A stretch of 64,000 bases of DNA, from positions 2,444,441-2,508,440 of the forward strand of contig BCKC01000001.1 in assembly GCA_001600455.1 (NCBI GenBank), read 5' to 3'. This DNA is from Endocalyx cinctus (Eukaryota; Ascomycota; Sordariomycetes; Amphisphaeriales; Apiosporaceae). The notes beneath the pieces were generated by a model. That model was not told the origin of the DNA. It did not search any database and was given only the letters and a program-made list of their open reading frames with translations. This document shows positions 35,693 to 46,090 of the stretch, in pieces (within the stretch, counting starts at the first letter, position 1; each line of letters starts with the position of its first letter). The position numbers were made by a program, and so were the translations under genes.

Positions 35693-36106
35693 ATAGGGGG
35701 TAGATGTGGCAGAAAAGGTGACTTGACATTTAAAAGGGGATTTGGAGGAGAGGAGGGGGGAGGGACTAGGGGAAACTTGTGGAAAGTTTAAGAAAGGAAT
35801 TCGAGGTTATATTTGCTATGCTGTTTTAGGCAGAAAACTTTCTGCATTCAAGTCTTCCAATGCAATGTGAATCACGTAATGTTCTCAGGATTAGCTTAAA
35901 TAAGAGATTAATCAGTCTTTACTCTGTAACATGTAATTTCTACGATGCTTACTCCGGAAAAAGTTAGGCCACAACGTTTCCTTTTTTTTCTTCTGATCCT
36001 TTTTACATTATTCCCTTAATTATATACATACAAGACAGATATTCTAACAGCCATTTGGCAACGAGACCGAATTTCAAATACTACTATTACACATCATCCT
36101 TCATAC
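35693..36106. other. Convergent 3' region
   Basis: 414 bp between the transporter stop and the kinase stop. Begins with a G/A-rich stretch (35694-35790), then AT-rich DNA. No gene. Confidence 0.45.
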
Positions 36107-39100
36107 TCAGTCGTCATACGCACTCTCCTCCTCATCCCCATCGTCCACATACTCACTGTAACTATCCTCGTCGTCCTCATCGTCATCGTCCTCATCGTTA
36201 CCGCCTCCGCCTCCGCCACTGCCGCCACCGTTATTACTGTTATCATCTACTGCATCGAAAAACATCATCTGGATCCATTTCTTAACGACGTCGTCGGTTT
36301 CCCCCTTGAAAGACTTTGAGACACCCTTCTTGGCTTGTCGCAGCAAACTGTTCAGTGTCGGTCGAAGGCTTGGATCGTGTCGCAGGCACCGATCCAGGAC
36401 TTCCACAAGCTCTTCGTCAGCCTTCTGCACCCATGATTCATCTTCCATCCGCGCCCTGTCTATGTACGTCCCAGTTGTTGGATTTTTTGGTGCCGAATTA
36501 TTTGGCGGTTGTCCAGGGTAAAATCTAGTTATCATACACCACATTACCTAAAAAAAAAAAAAAGTTTTAGAAAGAAAGTTAATTTAGCTGGCTGATGAAA
36601 GTCTCTCTCTCTTTCTCTCTCTCTGTGTGTGTGTGTGCGCGCGCGCGTGCGCGTGTATGTACGTGTTTTGTGCCATATGAGAGGAGGGGGAAACTTACGG
36701 TGGCTGCGCCATAAATATTCGTGGCAGCGGTGTAGTTTCCCGCAATTTTCTGCTCCGACAACTGAACGCCGTACCTTTCTTTATCATCAGGTAATATATA
36801 GTCCCAATCGTCTCCGAATTGTTCCTATAACTCCAAGTATAAGCACATACAACGATATGTATATATACATTTAGAGGTAGAGGGATAAGGAGACGAGAAA
36901 ATATATATAAATTAAGTATTATTGACTTACCGGCGCTAGGAATTTATCTTTACCTACGTCCCGCAATCTAAAGTAGTACATGCTGTAGTTCAAGACGGGA
37001 GGAAAGGATCGGGCGTCAGTTCTGGCTTTGGATATTTCAAGCGTAAAAGTTTGAGAATAGATTATAATACTTACTTCCCCTTATTCGGTTTGATCCGCTC
37101 CGCGATGCCAAAGTCGGAAATCTATATTTATGTAGTTCGTTTTAGTATAATACAACTGATATTTTTACGGGGGCTTTCCCCCCCTTTTCTTTAAGAAATA
37201 CTTAACTTCAGTCTAGGAACTATTTTATGTTCATTATCGTCACAATTTGGATCAAACCCGCCAATTAACACTAAAAATATGGAGAGATAGTATGTGTTAG
37301 TAAGTGTTATATATACCGTATCATCAATCATTATACATAATTGTTGAGGAGAAAAGTTAGCCTACCGTTGCTGGGGTCCAGATCGAAATGAACCATACGT
37401 TTCCCTGACATCCTGTCCCGGGGACGTGGGATATCTTCGAAAAGATCGTTACCCACCCCCTTCCCTTGACTGACTCTTGGAAGTTTCATATCGATTGATA
37501 TATCTCCATAGCTTCTTGGGAGTTGTGGGTCACCTCCTGGTCTGGGACCTCTGCGCAATGGGTGAAAATGTTTTGGTGGATACCTGTTTTCCTTTTCTGT
37601 TAGCAAAACTTCGATGGCCACCTCCCTCTCTCTCTTTCTTTTTGTGCCCTTTTCATCTAAATGAAGGCGCTGTAAGTATCTATGACCTTATTGACTTGGT
37701 TTCTATGCCATGATTGAGACCGGCTTTCTAGAAACGTATTTGCTACAAGGGAATTCGGGGATTCATACTCCATGGCAACGCAACCTCTCACCACTGTTTT
37801 TCGTTTTGATTAGTTATCGAGTACGAGTTCCAAAGTCGATGAGAGGCTTACAACATAACCAAAAACTCCACAAGACGCGATTTGGAATAACCGTTCCCCC
37901 AGCTCCTTCCTTTTCATTAAGTTTATAAATCAAATTTTGGATATCGCCATTTTCCATATATTCTAGGATAAGGTAATCCTTGTAGTCAGGTTTATAATCT
38001 TTCCATTTCGTAAGTTCAGCGTCGCTAAGGGCCTCGATAGAGCCTTTGTTTTGCTCCAGGAACTCTTGTCGTTCGTCCACCGCCTTCCACCAGGCTTTAG
38101 CTCTATTTCGTTGTTCTCTTCTCCTCCTCACCATTTCATCGCGCTGATTCTGTAGCTTCTCCCTTCTCGAAGGCTTCTCAGAGTCACGGTTTTCAGGAGG
38201 GGTGTCATCACCGGAACTACCTCCAATTTCTCCCTCGCTAGAGTCATCTACATTCGGCTCAGGACCGAATGGTGACGGACCTTTAGCTATGCCGGTGTCT
38301 CTTGGATCGATTAGCTGAACACAGTGTGCAGCACCTCGAAGTTTCTGAAAGAAAAAAACAGTTAGTTTTCAATGAGGTAAGTGGGTTCCGATCGGCGTGT
38401 ATATGTATATGTGCGTGGGCGTGCACACGCAGGAAAGAGGGAGATTGAATAGACAAATACGTGTGTTTCGGCTTACTTTCGTCGCCCTTTCTTCTCTTTG
38501 AATGTCTGGAGAAAACCAATCGAGGGTACTGGTTTTTATGACGACATCCTTTCCTTGGTTTTGTCCGGCTGGTTTGGTTTTGAACTGCAGGGCCAAGCCA
38601 TATCCGCCGTATCCTAGCGGCCTGATGAATTTTAATTGTCCAGTCCCTTCGAAATAATCGCGGGCTTCTCGAAAGACTTTCCTGGTATTATTAATTTTAG
38701 CAATATTTGTCGGCCTATCAGAAAAAATACCGGGTCCGTGACGAGTATATTTTAAAATGAACCACTTTTCATTATCTATCTCGTCATCGTCTCTGACCAC
38801 CGCCGCTAGTTCGGGAGCCCCTGGCCTTCTTGGATAGCGCGCAGGATCCATCCATTCAGCTCGATAGCTGGATGGATGATAATCTGAAGTTTCAATGCCA
38901 AATGTCCTATATCGTTGAAACATATAATTCTTGGACCTGTATTCTTGCGAAAACCCCTTTGGCTCTTGGCGTGGACCCCCAGGCTGGTCAGCCGGTGGCA
39001 CTTGGACTGGATCCCCAGGCTGGCCAGCCGGTGCCGAGTTGGCTGGTGCTACAAAGGGTGGTGCTGCATAGGCTGGTGCCGCGTTGTTTGGTGCCAGGTT

Positions 39101-39343
39101 GATTGGTGCTACATTGGCTGGTGCTACATAGGGTGGTGTTGTATAGGCTGGTGTCGCGTTTTTTGGTGTTAGGTTGATTGGTGCTACATTGGCTGGTGCT
39201 ACATAGGCTGGTGCTACATTGGCTGGTGCTGCATTGGCTGGTGCCGGGTTGTTTGGTGCCGGGTTGTTTGGTGCCGGGTTGCCTGGTACTGGGTTGCCTG
39301 GTACCGGGCTGCCTGGTGCCGGGTTTGATAACGTGTTGCCCAT
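36107..39343 (-). CDS. Fungal protein kinase with N-terminal pentapeptide repeats; one splice donor looks mutated
   Basis: Nine exons: 39343-38477, 38344-37852, 37793-37747, 37669-37366, 37270-37206, 37121-37075, 36982-36931, 36824-36699 and 36547-36107, giving 813 residues if all are joined. Residues 7-106 are 20 copies of a five-residue repeat near NxAPA. The kinase domain starts with LGYGGYGLALQFK and VVIKTS (ATP lysine). It has a long charged insert (REKLQNQRDE and on), LEYMENGDIQNLIYKL at the hinge, HFDLDPSN as catalytic loop (Arg of HRD replaced by Phe, Asp kept), SDFGIAERIK as Mg loop and PEQFGDDWDYI after the activation segment. The C-terminus is acidic (Asp/Glu/Gly run). The fifth intron must begin with TT (AAG then ttaagt) to keep the LK-ISDFG frame, so the gene may be mis-spliced. 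The exon 3/4 border is the least certain. Substrate unknown; possibly a heterokaryon or expanded-family kinase. Confidence 0.72.
36601..36666 (+). repeat. CT/TG/CG compound microsatellite with Z-DNA potential
   Basis: Inside the last intron of the kinase gene a CT run passes into TG repeats and then CG repeats. From 36624 to 36666 every base alternates pyrimidine and purine (43 nt), including about eleven CG or GC steps, the strongest class of Z-DNA-forming sequence. Confidence 0.9.
39026..39325 (-). repeat. 15-bp tandem repeat, 20 copies, in the kinase gene
   Basis: Encodes residues 7-106 as 20 consecutive pentapeptides (NPAPG, NVAPA, YVAPA, NVAPI and so on). A higher-order unit of five pentapeptides (75 bp) starting YVAPA-NVAPI occurs twice in a row, showing unequal exchange or slippage in larger blocks. 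Confidence 0.92.
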
Positions 39344-39747
39344 TGCTGCTGCTGTACGTCAGGCGGCGTAATCTCAACTTTAGTATCAGATAAAATCAAG
39401 AGTATATATGAATGGCAATGTAAATAATTTATATGTCAAATGATCCCTACCTAACTATGCAATTGCCACATTCGCTTGAGTTTCACTCTTATGTAAATTA
39501 CCAAATACTAGTGCCATTGGTACTGCGGCCTTTGTATCATATGAGGACTTCTGGTTGCGGTACGTGAGGATCCCCTAACAGACAAAGAACAGAAATTCAA
39601 CTAGAAAAATAATTCATTGTTACGAACGCGATATAATCTAAAAGTGGATTTTAAAAAAAAAAAAAAAAGTTCAATTTTTCATATGACGCATAGGTGGAGG
39701 GTAAATTACCCATGAGTCAATTCCCGGTTGGTAACAGAGCAGATTGC
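39344..39747. other. Spacer between kinase and oxidoreductase genes
   Basis: 404 bp between two minus-strand genes; should contain the kinase promoter and the oxidoreductase 3' UTR. An A run lies at 39652-39668. TGAGTCA occurs at 39714-39720, close to the oxidoreductase stop, so it is unlikely to be a promoter site. Confidence 0.4.
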
Positions 39748-41315
39748 TTATACCAATTTCCACGAACCGTCCGAAATTTCAATATTGATCTCTCTATTTT
39801 CGTCAATACTTCGCCTACCAGCCTCAAGGATCGCAGTTGTCGCAATGGTGTTGTTGAGCGTCGGAAGGCCACGAGCATCCAGGTCCGAGGGCTTAAGCGC
39901 TCCTGAATTTACGGCTCGGCAGCCATCAATAAACTTTTCAAAAGATATACTGTGTAGCAGAAAATTGCATGTTAGTAGATAGATCTTTCACTTGTCGAGC
40001 ATACTAGTCATAGCCTCGTAAATTCAGAGCAGAGGCCTCGACACTATACCGTTTTGAATTTTGAGGAAACTTCGAGAATGCGAGATGAAATTAGAAACAT
40101 GGAGGATTTTGAGTACTTACTAGCCGTATCCGGTCTGGCCATTGAAATTGCCCTCCTCGTCAGGCGCATATTTCATGTAGAATGGGTTATACCACATGAG
40201 CTGACCAGCCGTATCCTCGGCAACATCGTATCCCCGCTTAGCTTGGTTGATACGTACCTCACCACCTGAAGCCATATAATGGAAGTACTGATTTGAGTGA
40301 ACACCGGCTTTTTGCGGAGCTGTCCACGACGCGGTATACACTCCCGTGGCAACCTTGTTCGGATCACCCTGCTTCTGCCAGGTAACCATGACTGTGATTG
40401 TATCCTCGGTGGCCTCGTTGCACCCCAGACTGACGGCGATGCCTTTCGCAGCCGAGGCCGAGACCTTGACAGGGATAAATCCTGCTTGCGAGACCATGGA
40501 ATCGCATATGTCTACGTGGTGTGAGTTTAAATAGTACGAGATATCAGAGTCGACGCCAGCCCAAGCCTTAAAGGTCTCGAGCTGGGATTTTGGCTGAGAC
40601 ATATAGCTATAGAAGTAGTTAAAGTCGCCCAACTTCTGAGCCTTGAAGCGAGCATCGGCGTATGCCGGGTCATAGCGTTTGTGATGCTCGATATAGACGT
40701 AAACGCCATGCTTCTTAGCCGCTTCCATAAGAGACTGATGGTGCTCTAAGGACTTTACAGCAGGTTTGGTGATGAGAACGTGGATTCCACGCTCGATGGC
40801 ATAGAGAGCTATGGGATAGTGGGTAGTATCCGGGGTGAAGATGGTAATGGCGTCACCGGGCTTCAACGCGTCGATGGCAGTCTTGTAAGAATCCGGGTCT
40901 TTGACATCATTTGCAGGGTATGAATCAAACGAGCAGTCCAAGCCATTATAGACCTTGGAAATATTTGCGTCGAGATGTTGCCCTATTTAGAGTTGAAAAA
41001 GGAGGTCGGTCAGATATAGCATGGCCAAGGTAAGAAGAGGACTTACTTATAGCAGGAAACTTAGTCCCGTTGACGCCAACCATTCCTAAATTTCCAACCT
41101 TTCCTCTACGACGAAGATCGAATAGAGTGAGACCCACGACGCCAACCTTCTTATCAGATCCAGAAGCACCACCTCCAACAAAACCAGTAGTGTATTCTCC
41201 CGTCCCAACCTTCAAAACATCAGTAATGAATATAACATGCTAAGAATCAAGCATAGGTCTGACTTACCATCAACACGTTGAGGGGGGACGAGGTGCTGCT
41301 TGATTCTGTCGTCAT
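39748..41315 (-). CDS. Gfo/Idh/MocA-family NAD(P)-dependent oxidoreductase
   Basis: Four exons: 41315-41268, 41209-41047, 40982-40121 and 39949-39748, giving 424 residues; all introns GT..AG. The N-terminal Rossmann fold begins [19 protein letters not shown] (exons 1-2), with [15 protein letters not shown] in place of the more usual second turn. The strand [19 protein letters not shown] leads to [11 protein letters not shown], the family's (E)KP motif with the catalytic Lys. The substrate domain has [29 protein letters not shown] (the conserved His pair region) and [19 protein letters not shown]. The family oxidises or reduces sugars, inositols or sugar acids. Fungal relatives with this [20 protein letters not shown] start are common but, to my knowledge, poorly characterised. 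The start at 41315 lies 2.4 kb from the divergently read DapA-family gene. Confidence 0.92.
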
Positions 41316-43716
41316 GGTGGGAGCAGGTCTGCAGAGACTGAAAACAAACGAGGTACTTGGTATTGCAACGATTTTCTTACCTCGGGGGCAGAGAGAGATA
41401 GAGAGATAAAGATACAGAGAGAAAGAGAGGGGCGACGAAGAAGATAAGAAGAAGCAGACGGAATAATATAACAGAGAGAAGAGGATTTAAAAGAAAGAAA
41501 GAAGAAAGAAAGAAAAAAAAATAGATATATTTCACCCAGTTAAGAGGTCATCTAATGTGTACTGTATGTAACTTGCCTTGGGATATGACGATAATGAAGC
41601 TACCCCGATGTGCTAAACTATTAGACGGAAAAATTGAGGGGTACTTGGGGAAACCCAGTAGGGTGGTTTCATGGCTGAGCGACTACGTTAAGTGACTACA
41701 CTCTTTAGGTGTATGTACGGAGTATAGTAAATCTAGTTGCAACCTTGGAGCGTAACCCATTTTTGGATTGTCTTCGAAATTGGTACGGAGGTGATAAGTT
41801 TAATACGTAATTCTCGTGACCGGCATATGATAGTTGAGGGGGGAGCCAAGAATATCATCTTTTATTCGTCAACCAAAATAAAATGATAATAATAAATGTG
41901 GAGTGATAGACGAAAACATCTACGAGTATATGTATACCATTTACAAATTTCAATGTATATATACTACTGTATCTATACAATGTAATGGATCCATATACTC
42001 TGTACCTAGGTACATATCCATAGATTATGGGTATGAATCCATATCCATATTATATAGATTCCAATGGAGAAGAGAAGAGTGAGAGAGAGAAAGCTCGCCG
42101 ATATTATCCCGATTCATCATGATTTGAATAAAGTCGAATAAATACTTAAATACATAATTCTATTTTATTCAATATACTGGTTATATAGTATATAAGCATA
42201 TTCAATTTACCGTGTATACAGTACGGAGTACTGTTTGTTATATTTCCAATTATTGATTGGAGGAAAATCTTCAACCGAGAGTTTCTCCGTCCTCTTCTCT
42301 TCTGGATTACTACTTTTAGTACTTACATACCATACCACTGTAACCCTCGATAATCCTTCCAAGGTTCTGCATATTTTCTGACACGGCTTTGTCGTAATTC
42401 CCATCTATCCAATATATACCTACTTAAGTACCTAGTAAACCATAAGAAAATTCAGTTGCTTGGCCCATGTTTGCCATTCTACAAACAGAACGATCTCGTC
42501 ATGCTCATGAGCTGATTTCCCCGGCAATAATAGTAGTGATAATGATGCAATATTTCCTCAACCACTGATGCGTTACCGCCACCTTCGCACCAGAAGGAGG
42601 AGACTCGGTACTGTTCTCATATCTTGTTGTTCAATTCGACTTTGTTTCATTTCGTTTTCGTCTTATTTTCTAGCCCGCAATTGACTTCTTCTTGCTTGAT
42701 GATGGAAATGGAACATCACTCTTTCTAAAATATACTCGCTACACATCATAGGATAGCTTGGTTCCTGGGCGTAACTCTCCGAGAGTTCTCGAAGACGCGG
42801 CGCACACGAGGCCAATCAAATTTCCCGAGGAATGACCTCCTGACAATGACCAACTTTAGCATAATCTATTTGCCCGAACCTTTGCATACCACAGCCGAAT
42901 GGAGTAGCCCGTTGGATCTCAGACGTTCAGCTCAAGTCCCTTCTTGCAGCTTGTCGACCCTGGGAGCTATTTATCTGGAAATCTATCTAAAGCTTGTTAT
43001 AATAACTCTACGATCTTAGTCATATATGATATGGTATAGACAAAATTGCTATTAATTTTCCTCTCCTTTCTCTTGTGTCGTTGCGTCTATGTATGTAAGT
43101 AGGTATGTATACAATGCGGTGCACGTCGCGAGATACAAGTGATCTTCCGCTGTACGGACTCGCATTCTCGTCAGGTCATCGACGTATCAGCGAATTTTGA
43201 GATTCCAAAACTTTCCGATCACATCAACGGCACACAAAAGTTCCTCTTCCAGACCAATTTATTTTCAATTGATCACCTTTTGAGCCCATTTTCAACTGGT
43301 TGGCGTGTTCGGAGCAATGTCCAACGAACAGGGAGCTAGAACGAGGGAACAGGCTTCCCAGTCTCCAAAGCAGCTTACCCACCCCCCACAGCTCTGATGC
43401 ATGCGACTCGAAGGAACAATAAAAACAGTAGGTCATGAGGTGGCTATTTACTACGGCTATCCCATTATTCCGCTTGCTTTCTTCTTTATAACGCTATTTT
43501 TACCCGCGATCTCTTTCTCCTTTTTTTTTTTTTTTTTTTTCTTCTTTTCCCTCTCTTTCACTGTCAGCCTTTCTTCCTCTTGCTAGGAAAGTCCTTAATT
43601 TTCTCCTTCTCGCTGTACACTGCGAATTATTTTCTCCGTGCTCCAAATTGCTGGCTGGGCAGTGTCTAGATAGATACTCAAGAGGTCCTTTCTTCTTCTT
43701 TCCCCCCGGAGAGAGT
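41316..43716. other. 2.4-kb divergent intergenic region
   Basis: Separates the oxidoreductase (-) and the DapA-family gene (+). It has a purine-rich GA/GATA microsatellite (41390-41525), two copies of TACGGAGTA (41716-41724, 42222-42230), a CCAAT pentamer near 42810, and a T20 tract (43521-43540). Long for this genome; no gene recognised. Confidence 0.45.
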
Positions 43717-44694
43717 ATGGCTACTTCCAATGGCTCTGCCGCTAACGGCACTCGAAGACCGTTGCCGTGTGGCATATACGCTCCCACTATGACCTTTTTT
43801 GACGATGAGACCGAAGAACTTGATATCCCAACCATCAAAAAGCACGCCGAGCGTCTGGTAACTGATGGCTTGGCCGGGCTGGTCGTGATGGGATCCAACG
43901 GAGAAGCGGTTCACTGCACGCGAGAGGAAAAAATAGCGGTGACCCGTGCTACCAGAGAAGCTCTAGACGCCGCCGGATTTACGTCGGTTCCCGTCGTGGT
44001 CGGGGCTACGGAGGGCAGCGTGAAAGGGACCATCGAGCTGTGCAAAGCGTCCGCCGCGGCCGGCGGTGACTACGTGCTGCTCCTGCCGCCGAGCTACTTC
44101 CGCGCCCACATGGACGAGGAGGCGATAACCGGCTACTTCAACGCCGTGGCCGATGGGAGCCCCTTACCTATCATCCTCTACAACTACCCCGGCGCCGTAG
44201 CCGGTATCGACATGGACTCGGACCTGCTCATCAAGCTCGCCGAGCACCCCAACATCGTCGGCACCAAGTTCACCTGCGGGAACACGGGCAAGCTCACGCG
44301 CGTGGCCCTCGCCACCGACGCCAAAACCCCGACTTCGGAGGGCAGCGGGTACCTGGCCTTTGGCGGCATGTGCGACTTCACCGTCCAGACCCTGGCCTCG
44401 GGCGGAGGCGGCATAATCGCGGGCGGCGCCAACGTCATGCCCAAGGTCTGCGTCAAGGTCTGGAACCTGTACGTCGAGGGTAAGACGGAAGAGGCGATCG
44501 CGCTGCAGAAGGTGCTGTCCAAGGGCGACTGGTACCTGACCAAGGCCGCCATAGCGGGCACGAAGCAGGCCATCCAGAGCTATTTCGGGTACGGAGGGCA
44601 CCCACGTCGACCCCTGAAGCGGTTGGAGAAGGCCAAGGTGGCGGCCATCGCCGATGGTATCCGGGAGGTGATGGAAGTCGAGAAGTCTCTTTGA
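43717..44694 (+). CDS. DapA/dihydrodipicolinate synthase-family aldolase or lyase
   Basis: Class I, Schiff-base-forming TIM-barrel enzyme, single exon, 325 residues. Active-site residues are visible: Tyr155 in IILYNYPG, Lys184 in IVGTKFTC, the carboxylate-binding GSNGEA (59-64), and a Gly-rich C-terminal half (LASGGGGIIAGGANVMP). Fungi make lysine by the aminoadipate route, so a true dihydrodipicolinate synthase is not expected. Catabolic members of this family, such as 2-keto-3-deoxy sugar-acid aldolases or 4-hydroxy-2-oxoglutarate aldolase, are more likely. The first ATG (43717) follows a T/C-rich leader. Coding DNA is GC-rich (about 44000-44600) in contrast to the flanks. Divergent from the Gfo/Idh/MocA gene, which may hint at shared sugar-acid metabolism; that link is inference. 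Confidence 0.9.
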   Translation: MATSNGSAANGTRRPLPCGIYAPTMTFFDDETEELDIPTIKKHAERLVTDGLAGLVVMGSNGEAVHCTREEKIAVTRATREALDAAGFTSVPVVVGATEGSVKGTIELCKASAAAGGDYVLLLPPSYFRAHMDEEAITGYFNAVADGSPLPIILYNYPGAVAGIDMDSDLLIKLAEHPNIVGTKFTCGNTGKLTRVALATDAKTPTSEGSGYLAFGGMCDFTVQTLASGGGGIIAGGANVMPKVCVKVWNLYVEGKTEEAIALQKVLSKGDWYLTKAAIAGTKQAIQSYFGYGGHPRRPLKRLEKAKVAAIADGIREVMEVEKSL

Positions 44695-46090
44695 AAGGCG
44701 ACATCGCAGACGTGGTGGCTGCATACGGTCTCCCGTCGCACAGCATGAGATATGTAGGCCAGGATCTCCATTTAGCCGTGAAGGCGCGTTGCAATGGGGG
44801 TTCCGGCCACAATTGGAAATTGCGGGGAGGAATTTTTTTTTCGACCCCATCACATTATTCTCCGAGGGAGGGGATTGAGGCTCTATTTTTTCACGCTCAT
44901 TCTTGTCTCCTCTTTTCCCGTTTTTTTCTAATATAAAGAATTAAATGAAAAAATGCAATAGAAACCTTCCAGACGCCTTTTTTTCGTCATTAAAAACTAT
45001 TCGGCCCGGTCCTCTGGCGATGCAACGTCGTACGCATCAGACGTGTCATTCAACTCAATAAGCATTTTATCTATGTCACATTGGGTATACACATCGTAAC
45101 CATTTTATTTTGTTGTTTTTATTATACGTCATCTTATATAACTTTGATTCTTATGCCGGCGAGATAGGTAGTTATATTATCACCACTGCCGCATCTGAAG
45201 AGTATCTCCTCATGCTCTATGGAACTCGACTTATGTTCCGTGATATATGGACCGGTGAATAATTCACAGTTAAAAGCGTTAGGTGGTAGAAGAAAGGTAT
45301 GTCATGATTTACACTTAATATCTTAGATATCTTCGTGGTCTGGTTCATATCACCCACTCACCCCAATCCTTTTCCTCTCCCTTTCCAAAAACCTGCTTGT
45401 TCAGGTTTTACAGTAGATAAGTAAATAGTCACGTAGCATACCGGATTTGGATTTGATAAAAGGTCAAACGCGTGATAGAGTGGTGATATAAAGTATAGAC
45501 GCTATGAAACTGCTGTATTTTCTCGTACACGTTGCTTACGCGTGACTAGTATTTTATACATGAATAGTTAGGACGTAATCGTGAAGGCTTCTAGTTACCC
45601 TGTTCGAGTAATATATATGTCAAAGAACCTACATCGTACAAAACACCATAGACCGGGGGAAGTTGGTTAATTCCAACGTCGCGATACTTCCAATGGGTTG
45701 ATTGCCCTATATGTGATCATCTCATCACATAAACACCCTAGCATAGGGTAAAATAGAACCACTACCTCCTACGTATAACATGATTCGGCTCTTGTTCACT
45801 TCACTTTTAAGTGCAATATTCCCCTGAGGTCCACAATCTCAATTCCTATGCCTTATTTATCTATTTAGTTTTTTGCATTACCTTCTCTATACGCCACGTA
45901 CCCCTTTTTGTCTTTTCCCTTCAATATCTCTCTCTAGGCTTCATAAACTCATAACTCATTTTCTGATCAGCATCTCATCGCCTCGTGCTTCTCCATCCCT
46001 TGTTTATTCCACTCTCCCCTTATCGATATTTCTGCACCGTCCTGATTTACGCGCTAACCGAATCGACTACTCCCTCTCTCGTCCCCTCCG
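44695..46090. other. Convergent intergenic region
   Basis: 1396 bp between the DapA-family gene (+) and the FAD oxidoreductase (-). AT-rich and featureless apart from short T and A runs. No coding support. Confidence 0.45.

Noticed and set aside
44164..44853. 229-codon minus-strand open frame over the DapA-family gene
   Set aside because: Antisense to a GC-rich exon with clear catalytic residues; no independent motif.
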